A stretch of 64,000 nucleotides of DNA, from positions 5,217,001-5,281,000 of the forward strand of contig NZ_CP036533.1 of NCBI RefSeq assembly GCF_024585265.1, written 5' to 3'. Below, one piece after another: positions 1 to 8,930 of the stretch. The DNA is from Bradyrhizobium sp. WBAH42. Its GTDB lineage: Bacteria > Pseudomonadota > Alphaproteobacteria > Rhizobiales > Xanthobacteraceae. Position 1 is the stretch's first letter. Each line of letters opens with the position of its first letter. The notes beneath the pieces are model-generated. The model saw nothing but the letters and a program-made list of their open reading frames with translations. It had not been told where the DNA came from and made no database searches. The position numbers and the translations under genes are program-made.

Positions 1-284
1 GAGATCTTGCGGCTGCGCAGGCCAAGGCCTGGGGCGAAGCCGCAGAGAAATTCCGCGAGGCCGCAGGCAAGGTCACTGCTGCCCGCACCGTCGACATCGA
101 CGCCGCGCTCAAGCAGATGAAGTCCGACGCCTCCGAAGCCGAAGCGCGCCTGCAGAAGCTGAAGCAGGCGGGCAGCGAGTCCTGGTCGGTGATGAGCGCC
201 GCCCTCGCCGAATCCCGCAAGGCATTCGATCAAGCGAACAAGGCGGCGTGGGACGCGCTGAAGGGCGGTGATGCGAAGAGGTGA
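1..284 (+). CDS. Alanine-rich coiled-coil protein, C-terminal part (5' truncated by window edge)
   Basis: An open frame enters from the left edge (codons in phase with position 3) and stops at TGA 282-284, giving about 93 residues with no start in view. The sequence is rich in Ala, Lys, Glu and Gln with heptad-like spacing, and ends in a segment with several tryptophans and a repeated Lys-Ala-Phe/Trp pattern. This resembles the C-terminal half of sll1863-type stress proteins, but the match is from memory of the composition, so I call it only a helical coiled-coil protein. There is no signal peptide or membrane segment in the visible part. Confidence 0.6.
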   Translation, partial: DLAAAQAKAWGEAAEKFREAAGKVTAARTVDIDAALKQMKSDASEAEARLQKLKQAGSESWSVMSAALAESRKAFDQANKAAWDALKGGDAKR

Positions 285-324
285 AGGTGGGCTTCAGTTG
301 ATGCCCCGGGCTTTCCAGCGCAGG

Positions 325-474
325 CTAGTGCAACACCCGTCCGGCTTCGGCACGCCGGACCCTTTCTCGCAGCTCCTCGAGCTCTTCGATCGAGTCCAAC
401 AATCTCACCAGCTCGCGGGCAATATGTGTCAAACCGGACTTGGATTGCTTTAAGATACGAACTCGCTGTGCCAT
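325..474 (-). CDS. Small hypothetical protein, 49 aa
   Basis: A 49-residue frame starts at ATG 474-472 and stops at TAG 327-325. The start is chosen over an in-frame upstream codon at 525 because GGAGG sits 9 nt before this ATG on the minus strand. The product is basic at the N-terminus (MAQRVRILKQ) and then a charged amphipathic helix rich in Glu, Leu and Arg (LVRLLDSIEELEELRERVRR). I do not recognise the family and no function can be given. It lies between the coiled-coil gene and tRNA-Ser. The strong ribosome-binding site and helical composition support a real gene. Confidence 0.5.
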   Translation of the reverse strand: MAQRVRILKQSKSGLTHIARELVRLLDSIEELEELRERVRRAEAGRVLH

Positions 475-552
475 CGGTGCACGCCTCCATGCTTGGGCAA
501 GTCCAATTGGCAAGGAGCGTGCCACCCCATGAAGGGAACTTAGGGCGATTTA

Positions 553-642
553 TGGCGGAAGGGGTGGGATTCGAACCCACGGTACCCTTGCGGGCACGCC
601 GGTTTTCAAGACCGGTGCCTTAAACCACTCGGCCACCCTTCC
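553..642 (-). tRNA. tRNA-Ser (anticodon UGA)
   Basis: Read on the minus strand from 642 to 553 this is a 90-nt class II tRNA. The acceptor arms GGAAGGG and CCCTTCC pair perfectly, the anticodon stem-loop has loop CTTGAAA (anticodon TGA, reading UCA-type serine codons), there is a long variable arm as expected for serine, the T-arm carries GGTTCGAATCC, and the 3' CCA is encoded. Confidence 0.97.
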
Positions 643-810
643 TGAGCCTGGAATGGCTGTCGCTTAACCCAGTCGCCCGCCCAAGGCAACGCGAAGTTGG
701 CCTGCCCTCGCCTCCGGCCTGTTGTCAGGCAAGCGTCAGCCTGTTCGCTTAGGCTGTACCTTCGGCAAATCCGCGGACACCGGCGACATCTCCCAGGGCG
801 TCGCTGGTTG

Positions 811-852
811 CGAGGCCCGGCCGGATTGGTCTCCATACCCGGGCCTCGTTTT
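811..852 (+). terminator. Orphan terminator-like hairpin, possible 3' end of a small RNA
   Basis: A perfect 10-bp inverted repeat, CGAGGCCCGG (811-820) with CCGGGCCTCG (839-848), is followed at once by TTTT on the plus strand. No plus-strand gene ends nearby, so this does not close an annotated transcript. It could end a small RNA that starts in 650-800; the 18-nt loop contains an unpaired TCTCC. A motif TTAGGCTGTAC lies upstream at about 749-759 and recurs in the argD promoter region. The small RNA reading is inference. Confidence 0.4.
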
Positions 853-861
853 GCGCTTCGC

Positions 862-892
862 CAAAAGCAAACGGCGCCCCGTGGGGAGCGCC
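862..892 (-). terminator. Intrinsic terminator of the Cys/Tyr-rich secreted protein gene
   Basis: On the minus strand, about 30 nt after the stop of the gene at 921-1295, the inverted repeat GGCGCTCCCC ACG GGGCGCC (892-873) is followed by GTTTGCTTTT. It has a G/C-rich stem with one bulge and a discontinuous U-tract, consistent with Rho-independent termination. Confidence 0.5.
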
Positions 893-920
893 GCTCGAAG
901 ACGGTTCTCTTGCGCGGGCG

Positions 921-1295
921 TCAGTAGCCGCACGATGCGCAGTTCATCTGCACCGGGGCGTAATAGGAATAGCCGGGCGAGACCATCTCGACGCGCTGGC
1001 GGGTGGCGTATTGCGGCGGGATGCGCTCGTACTGGACGCCCGGCGGCGCCACCATCACGGTCTGCGGCACCATCACGGTGCGATACTGCGCCGGCGTGCG
1101 ATGCGCGACGACGGAGCCAGGCGAGACCATCACGGTCTCGTCGACGGTGCGGTATTGCGGCGGCACGTATTGCTGCTGATAGCAGGTCGTGCACGGCGGC
1201 GGCGTGTAGCAATTGTAGCAGCCGGCGGAGGCTGCGCCCGTCATGGAAATCGCGGCGACGGCCGTGGAGAAGACAACGGCGAGAGTACGAGACAT
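921..1295 (-). CDS. Secreted Cys/Tyr-rich repeat protein, 124 aa
   Basis: The first 24 residues form a signal peptide (hydrophobic core AVVFSTAVAAISMTGAASA, cleavage after ASA). The mature part opens with a cysteine cluster (GCYNCYTPPPCTTC), carries three imperfect copies of a Y-R-T-V / V-M-V-x-P-G unit near residues 46-60, 69-87 and 93-106, and ends NCASCGY. The repeats and paired cysteines suggest an extracytoplasmic, possibly disulfide-linked structural protein. I know similar proteins from Bradyrhizobium only as hypothetical and assign no function. A TATACT-like -10 lies about 50 nt upstream (1344-1349). Confidence 0.7.
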   Translation of the reverse strand: MSRTLAVVFSTAVAAISMTGAASAGCYNCYTPPPCTTCYQQQYVPPQYRTVDETVMVSPGSVVAHRTPAQYRTVMVPQTVMVAPPGVQYERIPPQYATRQRVEMVSPGYSYYAPVQMNCASCGY

Positions 1296-1738
1296 TGCGG
1301 TGGTGCCCCAGTTGCCCGAAATGGATTTGCGAAGGTGGCCGCGAGTATACGCCGCAAAATCCAGGGCTGCTGAAGTTCATCAGGGCATCCTTAATGCGAA
1401 TGGCACGCTTTCGCCGGACGTTCAGAACTCATTGACCATCGCGCGAAGGACAGATGACGCGGCGCCTTCAGAACGCGCAAAGGCGATCTCGGATCGGCAT
1501 CGCGGCGCGCGCGCCGACCGCATCGGGCCGAATGACGGGCCGCCCGTCCGCGTGGCTCTGGGATCACACCCGCCGAAAATCCGTCAATCCTCGCGGTTGA
1601 TGACCGCAACTTGTGCATCTATCTCGCCCAGGTTGCGGCTCACCCTGCTGACCCGCGTGGCCGGATCTGACATGATCCGTCGCAAAGAATCGTCGGCCGG
1701 CACCTTAGGATTGCTGAGCTGTCGGCAGGGGTTGGCGA
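1296..1738. other. Divergent intergenic region without a gene
   Basis: The 443 nt between the secreted protein and the autotransporter are transcribed away from on both sides. Short frames here lack ribosome-binding sites and coding-like composition. A possible minus-strand -10 (TATACT, 1349-1344) would serve the secreted protein gene, but no convincing -35 goes with it. No palindrome or terminator was found. Confidence 0.4.
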
Positions 1739-4700
1739 ATGCATCTTTGGTCAGTGTCGCGGCGCGACCGGTGCGCCTTGGGCGGCAAGCTCTCATCTGG
1801 TAACAAGTCTGCCCTGCTTGCGGTCTTCGCGGCCGCATCCATCGCAATCGTCGCCGCGCATCCCGGCAGCGCCCTCGCCGCCTGCGCCGTGACGGCTGGT
1901 CCCAACACGGTCACCTGCAACAGCACGGTCACGACGAACACGGTCAATACGAACGCGGCAAGCGCCTCATCGACCGACCGGACCCAGGCGTTCAGCACGG
2001 GTTCGGTGAGCGCCACAATCAATGCCGGCCAGACGGTCAGTGGCTATGGGCTCGCCATCGCCGCGAGCGGGGGCGACGTCAACGTCGTCAACAACGGCGC
2101 CCTGACCACCAATCAGCCGGCGAGTGCGCTGGCCGTCAGCACCAGCGCCGGCAGCATCACCTATTCCGGCAACGGCAGCGCCAGCAACCTGGCTGGCAAT
2201 TCGCCCGGTCTCACCTTCCTCGCCTCCGGCAGCATCACCATCGGGACTAGCGGGACGCCCGTGACACCGAATTTCCAGGGGTCGACCGCCATTGTCGCGT
2301 CCGCGTCGAACGCGATCAACCTGGCCCTGAACGGCGGGTCGCTGACGACGCTGTGGCCGGGCGGCGGCGGCGCGCTGCTCAGCGGCGATGACGTGTCCGT
2401 GGCATGGACCGGCAACGGCGCCATCATCAACGCGAGCGGCGCCACCGCCAACAGAGGCCTCGACATCTTCGGGACCGGAGCCCTGACCGTCAGTTCGAAT
2501 GCCACGATCGGCGGCGCCAGCGCCGCCACGTCGTTCCAGACCGGCATCCTGGCGTCCGCCTTCGGTGCCACGGGCAATGGGGACGTCAACGTCAACCAGA
2601 CCGGCGGCACAATCTTCGCGACCAACCGGGGCATCATCGCAAGCATCGGTCCGACGGGATCAGGGACTGTCGCGGTCAACACGGCATCCACCAGCGCGAT
2701 CACGCTCACCGACCCGGCAGCCTACGGCATCCAGGCCGACACGAGCGGCACCGGAGCCGTGACCGTGCAGCAGGCGGGTGCGATCACTGGAGGCGATATC
2801 GGCATCAATGCGGTGATCTCCAATGCCGCAAATTCCCGCGATATCACCATCACCAGCAGCGGCACTATCGATGTCGCATCGACGGGCATCAACGCAGCCA
2901 CGGCCGGAAGCGGCAACATCAACATCACCACGTCCGGCAACATCCAAGGACCCTTCGGCGGCGGTATCATCGCCAATGCCGTCGATGGCCGCATCACCGT
3001 CAACGTGAATGCCGGCACCGTCCTCGGCAGCGCCGGCGGCTTCACCACCCCGGGCATCGGCGCGACTGCATCCGGCAGCGGCGGCGCGACCATCAACCTC
3101 GCCGCGGGCGCGACCGTCGCCGCATCCCAGTTCATCGGCATCACGGTCAACGGCACGAACAACATCATCAACAATTTCGGCACCATCAGCGGGGACGGAG
3201 GTGTCCGTGCCTTCGGCGCCACGACCATCGTCAATGCCGGCACGATCGCGGCGTTTTTCGAGGCGGTGCGGTTCGACAACGCCGGAAGCACGCTGGAGAT
3301 GCAGGGCCCCGGCGCCACGCTCACCGGCCTGGTCGTCGGCAGCGGCGCCGATACGATCCGCTTCTCCGGCACGGGGGCGAACACGTTCAATGCAAGCCAG
3401 ATCGACACCGGCTGGGGGCTGATCGATAAGACAGGCTCCTCGAACTGGGCGCTCACGGGAACGTCGACGACGACCGCATTCGTGACGATCAATGGCGGTA
3501 CCTTGTCGGTGAACGGCGACATGACCTCGACCGGCGGCTTCATGGTGAATGCCGGCGGCACGCTCGGCGGCACCGGCATGGTGTCGTCGACCATCATCAA
3601 CGCCGGCGGCTCGCTCGCGCCAGGCAACTCGATCGGCACGATGACGGTGAGTGGCAATCTCACCTTCACCGGTGGCAGCAATTACGTCGTCGAGGTCTCG
3701 CCGGCCACGGCGGACCGCACCAATGTGACCGGTAACGCGACCCTCGCCGGCACGCTGCGCGCCATCGGCACCGGCGGGGCCTATACGGCGGGCACGCATT
3801 ACACCGTGCTCAACGCCGCGGGCACACTCGGCGGGACCTTCGGAGCGCTGACCGTTTTGGGCAATTTCGGCGCCACGCGGCCGCATATCGAGTACGACGC
3901 GAATAACGTCTATCTCGTGCTCGACCAGGCGCTCGTCTCGCCGTTTTTGGTCAACGGCACCCGCAACCAGATCGCGACCGCAGGCGCGGTCGATTCCGCC
4001 TTTCTCGGCGGCAGCAGCGCATTCTCGGCGCTGATCGGATTGACTTCGCCGCAGCTCAACGCCGCGCTGGATCAATTGTCGGGCGAGGTGCACGCCTCCA
4101 CGGTCGGGACTCTGGCGAACGACAGCCTGGCAATGCGCGGCGCGATCCTCGGCCGCTTGCGGCAGGCCTCGTATGGCGGTGACATGGACTCCATGGGCGC
4201 GTTCTCGCTTGGCGGCCCCCAGACCGCGTTCGCCGCCTACGCCATGGAGACCGCCCTCGCCTACGGCAAATCGCCTGTGGCGACCAAAGCGCCGATGGCG
4301 CCGGCGCGGCCGATCTCCGACACCGTGTTCTGGGCTCAGGGCCTGGGCGCCTGGGGCACGTTCAGCGGCGACGGCAATGCAACCGGCGTGCGGCGTGATC
4401 TCGCCGGCTTCATCACTGGCTTCGATACGCGCGTCGGCGGCGCCGGCCGTCTCGGCCTGGCCGCAGGCTATACCGGCACCAAGAACTTGCTCGACGGTCG
4501 CGGCTCTTCGAACGTCGATACCGCCCACATCGCCGGCTATGGCGGCTGGCGCTTCGGCAACATCAATCTGCGGGCGGGCGGCGCCTATGCATTCCACAAG
4601 ATCGATACCGATCGGATGGTGAACATCGTCGGCTTGGCCGATCGCCTGACCTCGCGGACTGACGGCAGCACCGGGCAGATCTTCGGCGAGCTCGGCTACG

Positions 4701-5142
4701 GCGTCGCATTCGGCAAGGTGGCGTTTGAGCCCTTCGCTGGGACCGCGTGGGTGCGCGTGCATACCGATGCGACCGCCGAGCTCGGCGGTCCGGCGGCACT
4801 GAACGTTGCGCGCAGACCTTCGAAACCGGCTATGCGACGCTCGGCGCGCGCGCCGCCACTTTCGTGCCGCTGGCGCTCGACATGACGCTGATCCCGAGGG
4901 CGACCGTCGCCTGGCAGCATGCGTTCAACAACGTGACCCCGGCCGCCGTGATGGCGTTCCAGGTCGCGCCGGCATCGTTCACGATCGCCGGTGCGCCGAT
5001 CGCGCGCGATTCGCTGCTCACCGAAGCGGGCTTCGATCTTTCGTTCGGCCGACACATCACGGTCGGCCTCTCCTATGTGGGCCAGATCGGCAACACCGTC
5101 ACCGATCACGCTGCCAAGGGCAAATTCTCCTGGGCGTTCTAG
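1739..5142 (+). pseudogene. Autotransporter outer-membrane protein, interrupted by a frameshift
   Basis: From ATG 1739 (AGGGG 8 nt upstream) the frame encodes a 47-residue extended signal peptide, then about 650 residues of a Gly/Ala/Thr/Asn-rich beta-helix passenger. The passenger ends with autotransporter-associated beta-strand repeats (NAGGTLGGTGMVSSTIINAG, SLAPGNSIGTM, about residues 600-650). The beta-barrel follows from about residue 860 (FWAQGLGAWGTFSGDGN). Near 4808-4813 the frame is lost: after codons Asn-Val-Ala (4802-4810) the barrel continues with Gln-Thr-Phe-Glu-Thr-Gly in the frame one base back, ending at TAG 5142 with the expected C-terminal Phe (KFSWAF). The unshifted frame gives Arg-rich nonsense to 4885. 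One missing base explains it. Joined, the protein is about 1134 aa. It is a pseudogene if the indel is real, otherwise a functional type V secretion protein. Confidence 0.85.
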
Positions 5143-5217
5143 CCTACTTCGCGCGCCGCTGGTGCTGAGCGCGGCCTGGCCTGCAGCGCCGTCGCGACGG
5201 CCCTCGACAATCGAGCT

Positions 5218-5535
5218 TCAACGCCTCGCTGCTCTTTCCAGGAACTCCAGCAACGAGGGATCGGTCTCCTCGAGCTCGACGAAGCGGCGGCGCAGCTCAT
5301 CGGCGATTTCGGCGGTGGCATCCCGCGACCATCCCTCCGCGGTATTGAAGGCCACGATCCGTGTGGGATGGAGATACTGCCCCTCGGCGAGATGCCTGAG
5401 CAGGGTCGCGCGATTGGCGTCCTCCTCGGCCGTCTCACACCAGGCCCGGCCCAGCCGGCGGCCGAAGTCATCGAGCACGAGATAGACGTCCCGGTCTGTC
5501 GTGATTTGCGGCACGAGTGAGGGAGAATGACTCAT
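5218..5535 (-). CDS. Conserved hypothetical protein, 105 aa
   Basis: A soluble acidic protein that starts at ATG 5535 with GGAG 6 nt upstream. The N-terminal half reads DVYLVLDDFGRRLGRAWCE, followed by a short helical region and a C-terminal amphipathic helix rich in Glu, Arg and Leu. I recall similar proteins as uncharacterised in Bradyrhizobium and Rhodopseudomonas, with no assigned domain. No signal peptide or membrane segment. It converges with the autotransporter gene, with 75 nt between the two stops. Confidence 0.75.
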   Translation of the reverse strand: MSHSPSLVPQITTDRDVYLVLDDFGRRLGRAWCETAEEDANRATLLRHLAEGQYLHPTRIVAFNTAEGWSRDATAEIADELRRRFVELEETDPSLLEFLERAARR

Positions 5536-5642
5536 GGCTAACTCCGCTACTGGAAATCCGGACTTGTGCGGACGGATCTCGATACGGCGACCGCCTCGGC
5601 CGAATTCGGAAAAATGGATTTCGACGATTTTTCACAATGGCA

Positions 5643-5817
5643 CAATTAAATAACAAATAAAAATAAAATTAATAGAAATTAAATAGCGAAATGTGGACAA
5701 ATGCACTAAGTTGATGGTGCCTGGCGGGCGAGCCCGCACGTCGGGTGCCCACTGCGCAACGGCTCCCGCTCCCCACCCAACCAGCCCACGCCCCCGGGGA
5801 GGCGGGAGCCGTTCTTT
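5643..5817 (+). ncRNA. Candidate small RNA: AT-rich promoter tract followed by a long terminator-like hairpin
   Basis: The 395 nt between the hypothetical gene and ilvD hold no convincing ORF. At 5643-5687 there is a tract of almost only A and T, a sharp contrast with the surrounding DNA, resembling an UP-element or promoter tract. Downstream, AACGGCTCCCGC (5758-5769) pairs perfectly with GCGGGAGCCGTT (5802-5813), extended inward by TCCCC/GGGGA after one bulge; the loop is C-rich and CTTT follows. The layout fits a small RNA transcribed rightward. The same hairpin could end ilvD transcription from the other side, although it lies about 115 nt past the stop. Transcription is not demonstrated. 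Confidence 0.35.
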
Positions 5818-5930
5818 CCGAATCTCCGCTTCGGCTTCGCGTTTCCTGCAACGGCGCATGCGCGTGCTCGCGCGGAGCCGCGCGTCGTTCCGAAGATCTT
5901 CGATCCAGCCTTTTGGTGCCGATCAGGCGC

Positions 5931-7781
5931 TTACTTGCCGCGCCGCTTCACCTCGCGCACCGCGCCGCGCGCGGCGCTGGTAGTGAGCGCGGCGTAAGCC
6001 TGCAGCGCGGTGGAGACGTTGCGCTTGCGGTTGGCCGGCTGCCAAGCGGCATCGCCCTTCGCCTCCTCCGCAGCGCGGCGCTTGGCGAGCTCCTCGTCGG
6101 AGACCTCGAGGCTGATGCTGCGGTTCGGGATGTCGATGGCGATGCGGTCGCCGTCGCGCACGAGGCCGATGTTGCCGCCTTCGGCGGCTTCCGGCGACAG
6201 ATGGCCGATCGACAGGCCGGACGAGCCGCCGGAGAAGCGACCGTCGGTGACGAGCGCGCAAGCCTTGCCGAGGCCCATCGATTTCAGATAGCTGGTCGGA
6301 TACAGCATCTCCTGCATGCCGGGGCCGCCGCGCGGGCCTTCATAGATGATGACCACGACCTCACCGGCGACGACCTTGCCGCCCAGAATGCCCTCGACCG
6401 CCGCGTCCTGGCTTTCGAACACGCGCGCGGGGCCGGAGAATTTCAGGATCGAGGCATCGACGCCGGCGGTCTTCACGATGCAGCCGTCCTGCGCAAGGTT
6501 GCCGTAGAGCACGGCGAGACCGCCGTCCTTGCTGAAGGCGTGTTCGAGGTCGCGCACGACGCCCTTCTCGCGATCGGCATCGAGCTCGTCGTAGCGTCGC
6601 TCCTGGCTGAAGGCGACTTGCGTCGGGATGCCGCCCGGCGAGGCGCGATAGAAGGTGCGCACCGTCTCGCTCTTGGTGCGCTTGATGTCCCAACGCTCCA
6701 GCGCCTCGTTCATGGTCGGCGCGTGCACGGTCGTAACAGAGGTGTCGATCAGCCCGGCGCGATCGAGCTCGCCGAGAATGCCCATGATGCCGCCGGCGCG
6801 GTGCACGTCCTCGACATGCACGTCGGCGACCGACGGGGCGACCTTGCAGAGCACGGGCACGCGGCGCGACAGCCGGTCGATGTCGCGCATGGTGAACTCG
6901 ACCTGCCCTTCATGGGCGGCGGCGAGCAGATGCAGCACGGTGTTGGTCGAGCCGCCCATGGCGATGTCGAGCGTCATCGCATTCTCGAACGCCCTAGAGT
7001 TCGCGATGTTGCGCGGGAGCACGGATGCATCGTCCTGCTCGTAATAGCGGCGGACCAGATCGACGATGGTGTGGCCGGCCTCGACGAACAGGCGCTTGCG
7101 GTCGGCATGGGTTGCGACCACCGAGCCATTGCCGGGCAGCGCGAGGCCGAGCGCCTCGGTCAGGCAGTTCATGGAATTGGCGGTGAACATGCCCGAGCAG
7201 GAGCCGCAGGTCGGGCATGCCGAGCGCTCGATCACCTTGACGTCGTCGTCGCTGACCTTGCTATCGGCCGCCGCCACCATGGCGTCGATGAGGTCGACGG
7301 CCTTGGTCTTGCCGGCCAGCTTGACCTTGCCGGCCTCCATCGGCCCGCCCGAGACGAACACGGCGGGGATGTTGAGCCTGAGCGCTGCCATCAGCATGCC
7401 CGGCGTGATCTTGTCGCAATTGGAAATGCAGACGAGGCCGTCGGCGCAGTGCGCGTTGGCCATGTACTCGACGCTGTCGGCGATCAGTTCGCGCGACGGC
7501 AGGCTGTAGAGCATGCCATCATGGCCCATCGCAATGCCGTCATCGACCGCGATGGTGTTGAACTCCTTGGCCACGCCGCCGGCCTGCTCGATCTCGCGGG
7601 CGACCAGCTGGCCGAGATCCTTGAGGTGGACGTGGCCGGGCACGAATTGGGTGAAGGAATTGACCACCGCGATGATCGGCTTGCCGAAATCGGCGTCCTT
7701 CATGCCGGTCGCGCGCCAGAGGCCGCGGGCACCCGCCATGTTGCGGCCGTGGGTGGTGGTGCGGGAGCGATAGGCTGGCAT
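5931..7781 (-). CDS. ilvD: Dihydroxy-acid dehydratase
   Basis: The enzyme dehydrates 2,3-dihydroxy-isovalerate and 2,3-dihydroxy-3-methylvalerate to the 2-keto acids in valine, isoleucine and leucine (and pantothenate) synthesis. The 616-aa length equals the E. coli enzyme. Start ATG 7781 gives the family N-terminus [20 protein letters not shown]; the open frame reaches 32 codons further, but that part has no family character. Iron-sulfur ligand cysteines lie in NCDKITPG and [12 protein letters not shown], and the C-terminal half carries [11 protein letters not shown] and GRFSGGSSG. It is monocistronic, with a palindromic repeat upstream separating it from the ABC operon on the same strand. 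No leader peptide or T-box-like element is visible upstream. Confidence 0.97.
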   Translation of the reverse strand: MPAYRSRTTTHGRNMAGARGLWRATGMKDADFGKPIIAVVNSFTQFVPGHVHLKDLGQLVAREIEQAGGVAKEFNTIAVDDGIAMGHDGMLYSLPSRELIADSVEYMANAHCADGLVCISNCDKITPGMLMAALRLNIPAVFVSGGPMEAGKVKLAGKTKAVDLIDAMVAAADSKVSDDDVKVIERSACPTCGSCSGMFTANSMNCLTEALGLALPGNGSVVATHADRKRLFVEAGHTIVDLVRRYYEQDDASVLPRNIANSRAFENAMTLDIAMGGSTNTVLHLLAAAHEGQVEFTMRDIDRLSRRVPVLCKVAPSVADVHVEDVHRAGGIMGILGELDRAGLIDTSVTTVHAPTMNEALERWDIKRTKSETVRTFYRASPGGIPTQVAFSQERRYDELDADREKGVVRDLEHAFSKDGGLAVLYGNLAQDGCIVKTAGVDASILKFSGPARVFESQDAAVEGILGGKVVAGEVVVIIYEGPRGGPGMQEMLYPTSYLKSMGLGKACALVTDGRFSGGSSGLSIGHLSPEAAEGGNIGLVRDGDRIAIDIPNRSISLEVSDEELAKRRAAEEAKGDAAWQPANRKRNVSTALQAYAALTTSAARGAVREVKRRGK

Positions 7782-7943
7782 GGCGGTTTCCGTCCTCGGG
7801 TTTGCGGGCCGGGCGGGAAAATGTGGAGCCGCCTCAGGCCTTTCCGGCCGGATAGCGCACGGACCCGGCGGGCGCAACGGGAACTTGGGCTGGACAGGGC
7901 TCCTCTGCTCCCGGCGCGGGCTTTTTGTCGCCCGTCTTGCTCT

Positions 7944-8053
7944 CCGTCATTCCGGGGCGATGCGCAGCATCGAACCCGGAATCCATCGGGCGGCAGCACC
8001 CGCGGGACGATGGATTCCGGGTTCGCGCCTTTCGGCGCGCCCCGGAATGACGG
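7944..8053. repeat. Intergenic palindromic repeat, family with CGTCATTCCGGGGCG ends
   Basis: A 110-nt interrupted palindrome: CCGTCATTCCGGGGCG at the left pairs with the complementary CGCCCCGGAATGACGG at the right, and internal GAACCCGGAATCCATCG pairs with CGATGGATTCCGGGTTC. Such elements are dispersed in high copy in Bradyrhizobium and Rhodopseudomonas genomes (established knowledge). It sits between the ABC permease stop and the ilvD start on the minus strand and could act as a transcript end or stabiliser. Confidence 0.85.
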
Positions 8054-8069
8054 TGGGGGCGTCGGCGCC

Positions 8070-8930
8070 TTACTGCAGCGTCGGATCCAGCCGGTCGCGC
8101 AGCCAGTCGCCGATCACGGAGACGGCCAGCGTGGTCACCACGATGGTGGTCGCCGGCGCCAGCATGATCCAGGGTGCACGGGTCAGATATTCGCGGCCGT
8201 AGCCGACCATGTTGCCGAGGCTGGTCATCGGCGGCTGCACGCCGAGGCCGAGGAAGGACAGTCCGGATTCCATCAGGATCACCTCGGGGAAGACCAGCGT
8301 GGTCGAGACGATCAGGGTCGAGGCGATGTTGGGCAGGATGTGCCGGAGGTAGATCCGCGACGGCGTCGCGCCTAACTGGCGGACGGCGGCGGCGTAGCCT
8401 TGCGCATTGGCCGAGATGGCAAGGCCGCGTGCGATGCGGGCATAGCGTTCCCAGCCGAACAGACCCATCAGGCCGATCAAGAGCGGCAGCGAATTGCCAA
8501 AGAAGGCGAGCACGGCCAGCGCCATGATCAGGAACGGCATGCTGGCCTGGAAGTCGGACAGCATCAGCACGAGCTGCTCGACGGCCCCACGAAAATGCGC
8601 GGCGAGGAAGCCGAGCGTGGTGCCTGCTACGGCCGAGATCGCGGTGGCGCCGAAGGCGATCAGCAGCGAGATGCGGATGGAAACGAGCAGCCGCGACAGC
8701 ACGTCCCGGCCGAGCTCGTCGGTGCCGAGCCAGTGCGCGGCGTTGCCGGGCGCAGCGAGTCGGTTGCGCAGGTCGAGCTGGGTGAAGCCGTAAGGCGCGA
8801 TCTTCTCCGCGAAGGCCGCGATCAGGAGCATCGCGACGATCCAGCTGACCGCCAGCGCAACCGAGACCGGAATGGCCGGCAGGCTGATGCGGCGGCGGAC
8901 AGACGTATCCTTCAGCGTCGCGTCGGTCAT
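8070..8930 (-). CDS. ABC transporter permease (DppC/OppC type)
   Basis: Inner-membrane permease of a peptide/nickel-type importer. Start ATG 8930 gives MTDATLKDTSV; a longer open frame to 9035 overlaps the previous gene and is not used. The N-terminal transmembrane helix (AVSWIVAMLLIAAFAE) and the motif HWLGTDELGRDVLSRL are typical of the DppC/OppC subfamily. Further helices follow, with an EAA-like loop (GYAAAVRQLGATPSRIYLRHI) and DPTLQ at the end. The start overlaps the stop of the upstream permease by 4 nt (ATGA), indicating translational coupling. Last gene of the operon beginning at 14309. Confidence 0.93.
   Translation of the reverse strand: MTDATLKDTSVRRRISLPAIPVSVALAVSWIVAMLLIAAFAEKIAPYGFTQLDLRNRLAAPGNAAHWLGTDELGRDVLSRLLVSIRISLLIAFGATAISAVAGTTLGFLAAHFRGAVEQLVLMLSDFQASMPFLIMALAVLAFFGNSLPLLIGLMGLFGWERYARIARGLAISANAQGYAAAVRQLGATPSRIYLRHILPNIASTLIVSTTLVFPEVILMESGLSFLGLGVQPPMTSLGNMVGYGREYLTRAPWIMLAPATTIVVTTLAVSVIGDWLRDRLDPTLQ

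Noticed and set aside
2404..4762. Long alternative frames inside the autotransporter (341 aa plus strand; 700 and 319 aa minus strand)
   Set aside because: Arg/His/Gln-rich or Val/Pro/Met-rich nonsense without ribosome-binding sites; they exist only because the real frame is repetitive and GC-rich.
5745..8375. 876-aa plus-strand frame opposite ilvD
   Set aside because: Exact antisense of a highly conserved enzyme, with His/Asp/Arg-rich composition and no family motifs.
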